NCBI GenBank assembly: GCA_017429885.1
Contig: JAFROA010000070.1
Location: forward strand, 1-7,207
Reading direction: 5' to 3'
DNA: 7,207 nucleotides
Origin: Bacteroidales bacterium
Lineage (GTDB): Bacteria; Bacteroidota; Bacteroidia; Bacteroidales; UBA932
How positions within the stretch are numbered: position 1 is the stretch's first letter; each line of letters starts with the position of its first letter. Below, piece by piece: positions 1 through 6,599 of this stretch. Position numbers and translations under genes: made by a program. The notes beneath the pieces were generated by a model. It was not told the DNA's origin and ran no database searches. It saw nothing but the letters and a program-made list of their open reading frames with translations.

Positions 1-770
1 AAACTAACCCTATTTCCAACAGAATCGGTATCACCCGTGGATGGGACTCCAACTGGTGTGGCGGCAACTATGCCGAGAAGATCGCCGAGGATTATGAGAT
101 CCGCAAGTACCTGACCAACCGTCTTGCAAAGGCCAGCATCTCCAAGATCGTCATCGAAAGGACCCTTAAGCTCATCACCGTGACTATCCACGCCGCAAGG
201 CCTGGTTTCATCATCGGAAAGGGCGGACAGGAGGTTGACAAGCTTAAGGAAGAGCTCAAGAAGGTCACCAAGAAGGATGTCCAGATCAACATCTTCGAGG
301 TTAAGAGGCCTGAGGTTGACGCCCACATCGTGGCCGACAGCATCGCCCGTCAGATTGAGGGTCGTGTCTCTTATCGTAGGGCCATCAAGATGGCTATCGC
401 CTCCGCCATGAGGGTTGGAGCCGAAGGCATCAAGGTTCAGATCAGTGGCCGCGTCGGTGGCGCTGAGATGGCTCGCAGCGAGATGTTCAAGGAAGGCCGT
501 ACTCCTCTTCACACTTTCCGCGCTGACATCGACTATGCTCTGGCTATCGCCAGCACCAAGGTCGGTTGTCTCGGAATCAAGGTGTGGATCTGCAACGGTG
601 AGCGCTACGGAAAGCAGGATCTTACTCCTAACGCCCCTTCAGCCGCCAATGCCCAGGGCGCCGGACGTCCTAGGAATGACCGCGGAGACCGCAGGGGTGA
701 CCGTCGTGGAGACCGTGGCGACCGTCGTGGTGGCCGCGCCCCTCGTCGTGACTCCAGGAGCGCCGAGTAA
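1..770 (+). CDS. rpsC: 30S ribosomal protein S3 (uS3), 5' end cut by window
   Basis: S3 sits in the head of the 30S subunit and helps form the mRNA entry channel. Reading from base 3, the frame is open with 255 codons in the window, starting [18 protein letters not shown]; bacteroidal S3 proteins begin MGQKVNPISNR, so only about four codons are missing. The KH domain with its GKGG loop ([12 protein letters not shown], window residues 71-82) is present. So are the basic residues RRAIK (125-129), which match the mRNA-helicase residues of E. coli S3, and the C-terminal core ([14 protein letters not shown], 165-178; GIKVWIC, 191-197). An internal GTG at 180 could be mistaken for a start, but conserved S3 sequence continues upstream of it. 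After residue 205 the protein ends in an unconserved Arg/Gly/Asp tail of about 50 residues. The gene is followed by a terminator rather than rplP, which is unusual for the S10 cluster. Identification is very secure. Confidence 0.98.
   Translation, partial: TNPISNRIGITRGWDSNWCGGNYAEKIAEDYEIRKYLTNRLAKASISKIVIERTLKLITVTIHAARPGFIIGKGGQEVDKLKEELKKVTKKDVQINIFEVKRPEVDAHIVADSIARQIEGRVSYRRAIKMAIASAMRVGAEGIKVQISGRVGGAEMARSEMFKEGRTPLHTFRADIDYALAIASTKVGCLGIKVWICNGERYGKQDLTPNAPSAANAQGAGRPRNDRGDRRGDRRGDRGDRRGGRAPRRDSRSAE
678..737 (+). repeat. Degenerate GAC-CGN-(CGN)-GGN repeat encoding the S3 Arg/Gly/Asp tail
   Basis: This stretch inside the 3' end of rpsC consists almost only of Asp, Arg and Gly codons. 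It encodes several overlapping copies of D-R-(R)-G, giving four RGD tripeptides, followed by RRGGR. Codons vary between copies (CGC, CGT, AGG; GGA, GGT, GGC), so the protein repeat is kept while the DNA repeat has drifted. Low-complexity basic tails on S3 vary among Bacteroidota. A nonspecific RNA-binding role is inferred only from composition. Confidence 0.75.
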
Positions 771-795
771 GGTTTATCCTTCGTAATTAAGAAAG

Positions 796-829
796 ACCGG
801 TACCGAGTGTGCCGGTTTTTCTTTTTTTT
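796..829 (+). terminator. Rho-independent terminator after rpsC
   Basis: The arms ACCGGTAC (796-803) and GTGCCGGT (809-816) pair over 8 bp, with one G-T wobble, around a 5-base loop CGAGT. A T tract with a single C follows (817-829). The upstream GAAAG can extend the stem with the first Ts. It lies 25 bases after the rpsC stop and is a textbook intrinsic terminator, so the ribosomal transcript should end here. Confidence 0.93.
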
Positions 830-861
830 ATGTACATTTATGGGTGATAACCATGTTCGTC

Positions 862-1680
862 ATGAATAGGAATACAGTCATATTCATTCTTTTAGCTATC
901 GGAGTTCTTTATGGCTGCGGTGGCAAGACGGCTAGACCGTCAGTCAACGATGTCTACCCCAAGTCGAAAGGTGTCACCCGTATAGTGCAATACAATGTCG
1001 GGGTATTCTCAAAAGAGCTTGAGAACAGCATCCCGATGGTGGCTGCGATGATGAGTGAGATAGGAGCCGATGCCCTATCGCTTAACGAGTTGGACAGTTG
1101 CACCACCCGCCACGGTAATTATCAGTTGGCTGATTTCGCCGAGGCGATAGGCGGTTGGGAATATCGCTTCAGCCGCGCCATGCCTTACGCCGGTGGAGCC
1201 TACGGGGTGGGAATAACTGTCCCGGATAAGATCCTTGATTCTTTCACTATCCCTCTACCCAAGGGAAATGGCACAGAACCAAGGGCTTGCGGAGTTGTTG
1301 AGACAAAGAGGTATGTCCTTGCGACCACCCATCTTGACTACAAAGACATGCCATCCATGGTTATCCAGGCGAATACTATCAACGAGGCCTTGTCAGGGAG
1401 ATATGCCAAATTAAAAAAGCCTGTTTTTTTGGCCGGGGATATGAACTCCACCGCTGGAAGTGATGTGCTGAAAGAATTGGAGAAAGAGTGGGAAGTGCTA
1501 TCTTGCGGGAAGAACACTTTCTCCGCCCACAACCCCTTCGAGCGCATAGACTTTATTCTCGCATTGAGGAATGGAGCGAAGTATACACTGGTCGGCTCTG
1601 ATGTCCCTGTTAAACTCCAGGGAGGAGATGTTGAGGTGGCGTCTGACCACCTGCCGATATTCGTGGATGTTAAACTCTGA
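862..1680 (+). CDS. Lipoprotein of the endonuclease/exonuclease/phosphatase (EEP) fold
   Basis: The protein is a predicted envelope metal-dependent phosphodiesterase or phosphatase; its substrate (nucleic acid, lipid or sugar phosphate) is not determinable. From ATG 862 (272 residues) it starts MNRNTVIFILLAIGVLYGC, a short lipoprotein signal with a lipobox-like LYGC and Cys19 as the predicted lipidated residue. No acidic surface-export signal follows Cys19, so periplasmic anchoring is more likely. The EEP catalytic set is complete: Asn45 (QYNVG), Glu76 (LNELD), His157 (TTHLDY), Asp193 and Asn195 (GDMNS), Asp230 (RIDFI), and Asp262-His263 (SDHLP). In-frame starts also exist at 844 (GTG) and 853 (ATG); 862 is preferred because it gives the most typical signal peptide. 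None has a clear ribosome binding site. A weak -7-like TACATTTA occurs at 833-840. The gene uses ATA and TTA codons more than its neighbours. It stands between the rpsC terminator and the 1764 gene, with no clear terminator of its own. Confidence 0.88.
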   Translation: MNRNTVIFILLAIGVLYGCGGKTARPSVNDVYPKSKGVTRIVQYNVGVFSKELENSIPMVAAMMSEIGADALSLNELDSCTTRHGNYQLADFAEAIGGWEYRFSRAMPYAGGAYGVGITVPDKILDSFTIPLPKGNGTEPRACGVVETKRYVLATTHLDYKDMPSMVIQANTINEALSGRYAKLKKPVFLAGDMNSTAGSDVLKELEKEWEVLSCGKNTFSAHNPFERIDFILALRNGAKYTLVGSDVPVKLQGGDVEVASDHLPIFVDVKL

Positions 1681-1687
1681 TTAGCGG

Positions 1688-1718
1688 TTGACATATTCGA
1701 CGGTTTTTATTAATTTAG
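1688..1718 (+). promoter_or_regulatory. Candidate promoter for the 1764-uvrC gene run
   Basis: The only sizeable gap in the second half of the window holds TTGACA (1688-1693), a 17-base spacer, and TAATTTAG (1711-1718). The latter differs from the Bacteroidota -7 consensus TAnnTTTG at one position. Transcription would start near 1724, leaving an A-rich leader of roughly 40 bases without a Shine-Dalgarno sequence, typical of this phylum. The match is by eye; read-through from the EEP gene is also possible because no terminator is seen at 1681-1763. Confidence 0.4.
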
Positions 1719-1763
1719 CGCTGATATTGTTGTAAAAACTAAAACTCAATAACATAATTAATT

Positions 1764-3065
1764 ATGGCACAATCCAGAAGAGATTTTATCAAGAAAGCTG
1801 GTCTTGGAATCGGCGCCTTGACGATACTTCCCCGTGAGGTTTTCGGCAAGATGGGCGACTCCTCCAGCAAATTCGTGGCGCCGAGCGACCAGATGACCCG
1901 TGGTATCATCGGTGTTGGTGGTATCGGTATGAGCAATCTCCACTTCGCCAGCGATGAGCGCTGCCGCCTCGTGGCTGTATGCGATGTTGACCAGAAGCAC
2001 CTTGACAACGCTCTCCAGAAAGGAGAGGAAAGGTTTGGCACCAAGCTCCAGTCCTATCATGATTGGAGGGATCTGGTCCATGACCCCAATGTGGACATCG
2101 TCCATATCGCTACTCCTTCCCATTGGCACGGCCTTATGGCCGTTGAGGCTGCCAAGACAGGGAAAGACATCTTCTGCGAGAAGCCGATGACAAGGACCAT
2201 TGGTGAGGGCCAGAAGGTGGTCGAGGCCGTCAACAAATATGGCAGCATCTTCCGCCTGGACACCTGGTTCCGTTTCAAGGACACATTCTATGGTCTCGGC
2301 ACGACGGTTGAGCCTCTGAAGAAACTTGTCGACAGCGGACTCCTCGGTTGGCCTCTCACCGTGAGGATCTCCGGAGCGACCGGTTTCGCCTGGAAGTTCT
2401 ATTGGACAGGAAAGGAAAATCTTGTACCCCAGCCGGTTCCGAAAGAGCTGGACTATGACATGTGGCTCGGACCCGCCCCGGTCAAGCCGTATCAACCTCA
2501 CCGAGTGCACCAGAGTTTCCGTGGCTATTGGGACTATGAGTCCGGTGGTCTTGGAGATATGGGTCAGCACTATATCGACCCGGTCCAGTACTTCCTGGGC
2601 AAGGATAATGACCTTCCTGTCAAGGTTGAGGTGGACGCTCCCCAGCAGCATCCCGACGCCGTGGGAATATGGAGAAGCATCACCTACACCTACGCTGACG
2701 GCTGCAAGATCATCCTTGAGGGTGAGGGTTTCGAGAGTTCCGGCAAGGTCCCGTATCTTGAGGGTCCTAACGGAAAGGTCTACAAAGGCTTCGAGTGCAC
2801 CATCCCCAATGTCATGGATGTCATCAACGAGCTTCCGGATCCGGAGCCTCGTCAGGTCGACTTCCTCGACTGTGTCAAGAACCGCCAGAAGTTCGCCCTC
2901 AATGAGGAGAACGGCCACTATAGCTGCACAATTGTCAACATGGGTTCATGCGCCCTCCGTCTCGGAAGGACTCTCCATTTTGACCCCGACAAGCAGATGT
3001 TCATTAACGATGATGCCGCCAACCTGCTGATCAACCAGCCCATGCGCGGACCTTGGTCAATTTAA
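1764..3065 (+). CDS. Gfo/Idh/MocA family oxidoreductase with twin-arginine signal
   Basis: This is a predicted NAD(P)-dependent sugar or glycoside dehydrogenase of 433 residues. It begins MAQSRRDFIKKAGLG, a twin-arginine motif (Arg5-Arg6) before a short hydrophobic stretch. No clear cleavage site is seen before residue 30, so it may stay anchored or be cut atypically. The Rossmann domain follows, with the glycine motif GVGGIG (50-55) and acidic residues after the second strand (CDVD, 73-76). Further motifs are ATPSHWHG (116-123) and the family signature EKP (Glu139-Lys140-Pro141). In the C-terminal substrate domain, GGLGDMGQHYIDP (261-273) carries the likely active-site His269. The gene lies 14 bases before the DUF1080 gene. 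Such pairs are linked to glycoside oxidation at C3 in Bacteroides, so a glycoside 3-dehydrogenase is the favoured role, but the substrate is unknown. GH109 glycosidases share this fold and are an alternative. Family assignment is secure; function is inferred. Confidence 0.93.
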   Translation: MAQSRRDFIKKAGLGIGALTILPREVFGKMGDSSSKFVAPSDQMTRGIIGVGGIGMSNLHFASDERCRLVAVCDVDQKHLDNALQKGEERFGTKLQSYHDWRDLVHDPNVDIVHIATPSHWHGLMAVEAAKTGKDIFCEKPMTRTIGEGQKVVEAVNKYGSIFRLDTWFRFKDTFYGLGTTVEPLKKLVDSGLLGWPLTVRISGATGFAWKFYWTGKENLVPQPVPKELDYDMWLGPAPVKPYQPHRVHQSFRGYWDYESGGLGDMGQHYIDPVQYFLGKDNDLPVKVEVDAPQQHPDAVGIWRSITYTYADGCKIILEGEGFESSGKVPYLEGPNGKVYKGFECTIPNVMDVINELPDPEPRQVDFLDCVKNRQKFALNEENGHYSCTIVNMGSCALRLGRTLHFDPDKQMFINDDAANLLINQPMRGPWSI

Positions 3066-3079
3066 AACCAGATTGAAGT

Positions 3080-5521
3080 ATGAAAAAGATATATTCGATA
3101 TTGATTCTTCTGGCCCTCTCGGTGTCCATGTATGCTCAGGACGCCAGGCAGAGAACCGTTCAGACCATAGTCGCTGATGTGCTGGCCGCCATGCCGGCTC
3201 AGAACAGCTCGGATTTTGCCACCCAGATGGGTGACCTGGCCGCGGCTGCTCCCCAGTCCATCGTGGAGGTGGCCAAACTCATGAAGCCCGCCGGCGATGG
3301 CGTCAAGAACGCCATTTATGAATATGCCCTCCAGGGGTTGGTCTCATACGTCAACGACCCCGCCCATTCCGCCAAGAAGGCTGATGTGCTCAAGGGACTC
3401 CAGGATGCCGCCGCTGCCTGCTCTGACACCTACAACAAGCAGTTGCTGACCTCCCTCCAGAGGATGCTTGGCGACTATGTGGCTCCCGAAGCCGAGGCTT
3501 TGATGCCCGTCAAGGAAGCCAAGGCCCTCCTCAAGTCCGGCGCCACCCATGAGAAGTGCCTGGCCGCCTGGTCTTTGATGAACGCGGAGCCTGCGAAGGC
3601 TTTGAAGACTGTCGCTTCCGCTCTCAAGAGCGACGACAAGATATTCAGAAACTCCGTGATCGGTAACGCCACGAAGATTCTTGGCGCCTCCGCTCTTGTC
3701 CCGGTTCTCACTGGTAAGTTCAAAAAGCTCGCCCCTGACGCCAAGGTCGATGTGCTCAACTGGTTTGGCAACAATAAGATATCCTCTGTTGCCAACATAG
3801 TGAACTCCGCCATCGGTGATGGTGGTGAGGTGGCAAAGGCCGCCATCGCCGCCGCCGGAAAGATTGGTGGATCGGCCGCTGCGAAGGCCCTTATTGGCCA
3901 GCTTGGCGGGGAGAACGGTCTCGAGGCTTTGACCGCCCTTAAGTCATTCAAGGGAGACATCAAGAACGATGTCGCCGCCGCATTGACCGAGAAACTTGCC
4001 GGTAACGATTTGGCAGCCGTCAAGAATCTGATGGATCTCGCTTCCTCGAGGAAGATGAAGAATGTGGCCCCGATCGTGTTCTCGATGATAAACTCCTCAG
4101 ACAAAGGTGTTTCCAAATTGGCGACGACAGCTTTGTCTAACTTCACTGGGGTCGGTGACATAGCGAAGGTCGGTGGTCTTCTTGACGCCGCCAAGGACAA
4201 GGACGTTGTCAGCAGTTATCAGGATGCTCTCAAGTCCGCTATTCACACACTAACTCCAGCGGATCAGTATTCCAAAGTAAGCGGCTTGATGAAGGCGGCC
4301 AAGAATGTGGCTAATTTCTACCCGGTTTTGGCTTCCACTGGCACCGATGAGGCTGTCTCCGATCTTGCTGACGCATGGAAGGCAGGTAATGACCAGGCGC
4401 TTTCCTCCCTCGCTCTGATGGATAATTTCAAGGCCGCACCGGTCCTTCTCGATGCCGCGAAGAACAACCCTGGTAAGCAGGAGTCCGTCCTTCCTCGTTA
4501 CATCTCCTTGCTGGATCAGTTCGAGACCAATCCCGAAAAGAAGCGCGCTTCTCTCGGAGAGGTTCTCGGCATCACCAAGCTCAAAGGAATCAAGGATCTG
4601 GCTTTGAAAGCATTGGCTAATATCCCCACAATGAAGTCCTTCCTGCTCGCCGGCAAGTATCTTGACGACAAGGACGCCGCTTACGCCGCGGCTGGTGCCA
4701 TCCGCAACATCGCCTCCAAGACAAATGAGGAGATTGATTACAACACATTGAAGTCCAATCTTGACAAGGCCAAGACCATCTTCAAGGCCGCCGGTGGCGC
4801 CGATGATGGTTACGCTATTGATGAGATTAATCAGATCCTTGAGAAAGCTAAGCCTTTCACACCTTCCCAGCTCACCGCAGAGGAGAAGAAGCAGGGCTTT
4901 GAGATGCTCTTCGATGGAACGAACCTAGACAAGTGGCAGGGTGATCTTGAAGGGTATATTCCTGTCAATGGAACCATCTATGTGTCAGCCAACTATGGCA
5001 GCACGGGCAACCTCTACACCAAGAAGGAATACCGCAACTTCGTCTATCGCTTCGAGTTCTGTTTCCTCCGTGAGGGAGTCAACAATGGAGTCGGTGTCCG
5101 CACTCCTATCGGTGTAGATGCCGCTTATGACGCCATGTGCGAGGTTCAAATTCTCGATCATGACGCCCCAATGTATGCGAATTTACGCGAATACCAAGTT
5201 CATGGCTCGGTTTATGGAGTAATACCGGCCAAGAGGATCAAACATAAACCTCTCGGAGAGTGGAGCACTGAGGAGATCAGGGTTGAGGGAGACCGCATTA
5301 AGGTCACTGTCAACGGAGAGGTTATTGTGGACGGGAATATCCGTACCGCCTGCAAGGGCCACAATGTGGCTCCCGACGGCAGCGGCACGAATCCCTACAC
5401 TGTGGATCACAGGAATCATCCCGGAATGTTCAACAAGAAGGGATATGTTTCCTTCTGTGGCCATGGAGAGGGACTTAAGATCCGCAATGTCAGGATCCTC
5501 GACCTTGGTGACAAGAAGTAG
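3080..5521 (+). CDS. Secreted HEAT-repeat protein with C-terminal DUF1080 (3-keto-glycoside hydrolase-like) domain
   Basis: This 813-residue protein starts MKKIYSILILLALSVSMYAQ, a Sec signal with probable cleavage after MYA (residue 19). Residues about 140-590 are an Ala/Lys-rich all-helical array of HEAT/ARM-like repeats; clear units include 186-212, 247-276, 342-371 and 500-527. Residues 605-809 form a DUF1080 domain (PF06439, concanavalin-like fold). It opens with GFEMLFDGTNLDKW (606-619), continues through EVQILDHDAP (688-697) and HGSVYGVIPAKR (708-719), and ends with GYVSFCGHGEGLKIRNVRI (788-806). Characterised DUF1080 enzymes act on 3-keto-glycosides, cleaving the glycosidic bond after C3 oxidation. 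The upstream oxidoreductase could supply that substrate in the periplasm. The HEAT array may scaffold a partner or bind a large substrate; this is inference. Stand-alone DUF1080 proteins are much shorter, near 250 residues. Codon use favours GCC, AAG and CTC, similar to rpsC, hinting at good expression. Confidence 0.92.
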   Translation: MKKIYSILILLALSVSMYAQDARQRTVQTIVADVLAAMPAQNSSDFATQMGDLAAAAPQSIVEVAKLMKPAGDGVKNAIYEYALQGLVSYVNDPAHSAKKADVLKGLQDAAAACSDTYNKQLLTSLQRMLGDYVAPEAEALMPVKEAKALLKSGATHEKCLAAWSLMNAEPAKALKTVASALKSDDKIFRNSVIGNATKILGASALVPVLTGKFKKLAPDAKVDVLNWFGNNKISSVANIVNSAIGDGGEVAKAAIAAAGKIGGSAAAKALIGQLGGENGLEALTALKSFKGDIKNDVAAALTEKLAGNDLAAVKNLMDLASSRKMKNVAPIVFSMINSSDKGVSKLATTALSNFTGVGDIAKVGGLLDAAKDKDVVSSYQDALKSAIHTLTPADQYSKVSGLMKAAKNVANFYPVLASTGTDEAVSDLADAWKAGNDQALSSLALMDNFKAAPVLLDAAKNNPGKQESVLPRYISLLDQFETNPEKKRASLGEVLGITKLKGIKDLALKALANIPTMKSFLLAGKYLDDKDAAYAAAGAIRNIASKTNEEIDYNTLKSNLDKAKTIFKAAGGADDGYAIDEINQILEKAKPFTPSQLTAEEKKQGFEMLFDGTNLDKWQGDLEGYIPVNGTIYVSANYGSTGNLYTKKEYRNFVYRFEFCFLREGVNNGVGVRTPIGVDAAYDAMCEVQILDHDAPMYANLREYQVHGSVYGVIPAKRIKHKPLGEWSTEEIRVEGDRIKVTVNGEVIVDGNIRTACKGHNVAPDGSGTNPYTVDHRNHPGMFNKKGYVSFCGHGEGLKIRNVRILDLGDKK

Positions 5522-5538
5522 ATCATATAAAACGAAAA

Positions 5539-6597
5539 ATGAAGACAAAATCGATTATTTTGGGGGCCGCCTTATCGCTTATGATAGCGGGTTGCGGTCC
5601 GAAAGTCTCTGACCAGACAGTAGTAACTGGTAATTTGGGCGCCGATGCTCCCGAGATGATAAACATCAGCATCAAGCCCTTGAATTACAGCAGAAGCATC
5701 ACCGTTCAGAACGGACAGTTCAAAGCAGAGGTTCCTAAGTGCCTCACGGCATTGGCTAAGTTGAAGGCCGGTAACATCACCGCTAGCTTCGTCTCAGATG
5801 GAACTCCTTTGACACTTTCCTTCAACGAGGACAAGTCCCTCAAAGTTGTTTCCAAATATCCCAAACTCTCTGTCCAGGCTAAGTACGACGCCTTCAACAA
5901 GTCCATGCAGGATATTCAGGCGGTTTATCAGCCTCAGATTGAGGCCGCTAAGGATGATGCGACAGAGGATAAGCTTTACGACGCTTTCCAGAATGATGTC
6001 AGGAAGCTTTGCCTCGCCACGGTCGATGCCAACAAGGATAACCTGACAGCTGTCGCGGCGATTGACAATCTGCGTTATTTGCTCACCAATGATCAGATGG
6101 ACTCTGTCCTCACGACGATTGACACCGTCCTGGCCTCGGTTCCTTCCATCGCGACGATCACCAAATCTGTCGCCGCCAGGAAGAAGACCGCCGAGGGTCA
6201 GATGTTCACGGATTTCACCGTCGGCAATCAGAAATTCTCCGACTTTATCGGTAAGGGCAAGTACATCCTCGTCGACTTCTGGGCGTCATGGTGTGGACCG
6301 TGCAAGGCTGAGATGCCGAACATCAAGAACGTCTACCAGAAGTATGCAGGTCCCGAATTCGATGTTCTGAGTGTCGCTGTCTGGGATAAGAAAGAAGACA
6401 CCATCGAGTCCGCGAAGAAGCAGGGCATAGTCTGGAACCAGATTGTCGATGCTCAAAGGATTCCGACCAACATTTACGGAATTGACGGCATTCCTCACAT
6501 CATTCTCTTCGGTCCTGACGGAACCATCGTCAAGAGGGATCTCCGCGGGGACGACATTGAGGCTGAGGTGGCCAAGCATGTCAAGCCCGTCAAGTAA
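5539..6597 (+). CDS. TlpA/ResA-like thioredoxin-fold lipoprotein with DUF4369-like N-terminal region
   Basis: This is a predicted envelope thiol-disulfide oxidoreductase of 352 residues. It starts MKTKSIILGAALSLMIAGCG, a lipoprotein signal with lipobox IAGC, so Cys19 should be lipidated. Residues about 25-105 form a beta-rich region like the DUF4369 domain often found ahead of TlpA domains in Bacteroidota. A helical, acidic linker (about 110-215) follows. The thioredoxin domain covers about 220-350, with FWASWCGPC giving active-site Cys252 and Cys255, and the cis-proline loop GIPH (317-320, Pro319). Cys68 and Cys158 lie outside the active site. The gene starts 17 bases after the DUF1080 gene and ends 2 bases before uvrC. 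Family knowledge suggests reduction of apocytochromes or of stress-damaged thiols; here the partner is unknown. A link to the upstream sugar enzymes is only positional. Confidence 0.93.
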   Translation: MKTKSIILGAALSLMIAGCGPKVSDQTVVTGNLGADAPEMINISIKPLNYSRSITVQNGQFKAEVPKCLTALAKLKAGNITASFVSDGTPLTLSFNEDKSLKVVSKYPKLSVQAKYDAFNKSMQDIQAVYQPQIEAAKDDATEDKLYDAFQNDVRKLCLATVDANKDNLTAVAAIDNLRYLLTNDQMDSVLTTIDTVLASVPSIATITKSVAARKKTAEGQMFTDFTVGNQKFSDFIGKGKYILVDFWASWCGPCKAEMPNIKNVYQKYAGPEFDVLSVAVWDKKEDTIESAKKQGIVWNQIVDAQRIPTNIYGIDGIPHIILFGPDGTIVKRDLRGDDIEAEVAKHVKPVK

Positions 6598-6599
6598 TC

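Noticed and set aside
180..770. GTG at 180 as the start of the S3 gene
   Set aside because: Conserved S3 sequence (TNPISNRIG onward) continues upstream in frame to the first base of the window, so 180 is internal.
830..847. Five-codon ORF (ATG 830 to TGA 847) ahead of the EEP lipoprotein gene as a leader peptide
   Set aside because: It is too short, has no ribosome binding site or attenuator structure, and starts in the terminator tail. Chance is the simplest explanation.
1681..1763. Terminator for the EEP lipoprotein gene
   Set aside because: The TTTTT at 1704-1708 is not preceded by a convincing stem, so no intrinsic terminator is called.
1758..2918. Long open frame of 386 codons on the - strand opposite the Gfo/Idh/MocA gene
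   Set aside because: The + strand protein has clear family motifs throughout. The antisense frame is open because of codon bias, and its translation shows no recognisable domain, signal or leader.
3050..3080. Possible terminator or regulatory hairpin (TGGT ... ACCA) between the oxidoreductase and DUF1080 genes
   Set aside because: Only four base pairs form and no T tract follows, so the two genes are more likely cotranscribed.
3475..4200. Open frame of 241 codons on the - strand opposite the HEAT repeats
   Set aside because: It mirrors the Ala/Lys-rich GCC and AAG codons of the + strand gene and has no domain of its own.
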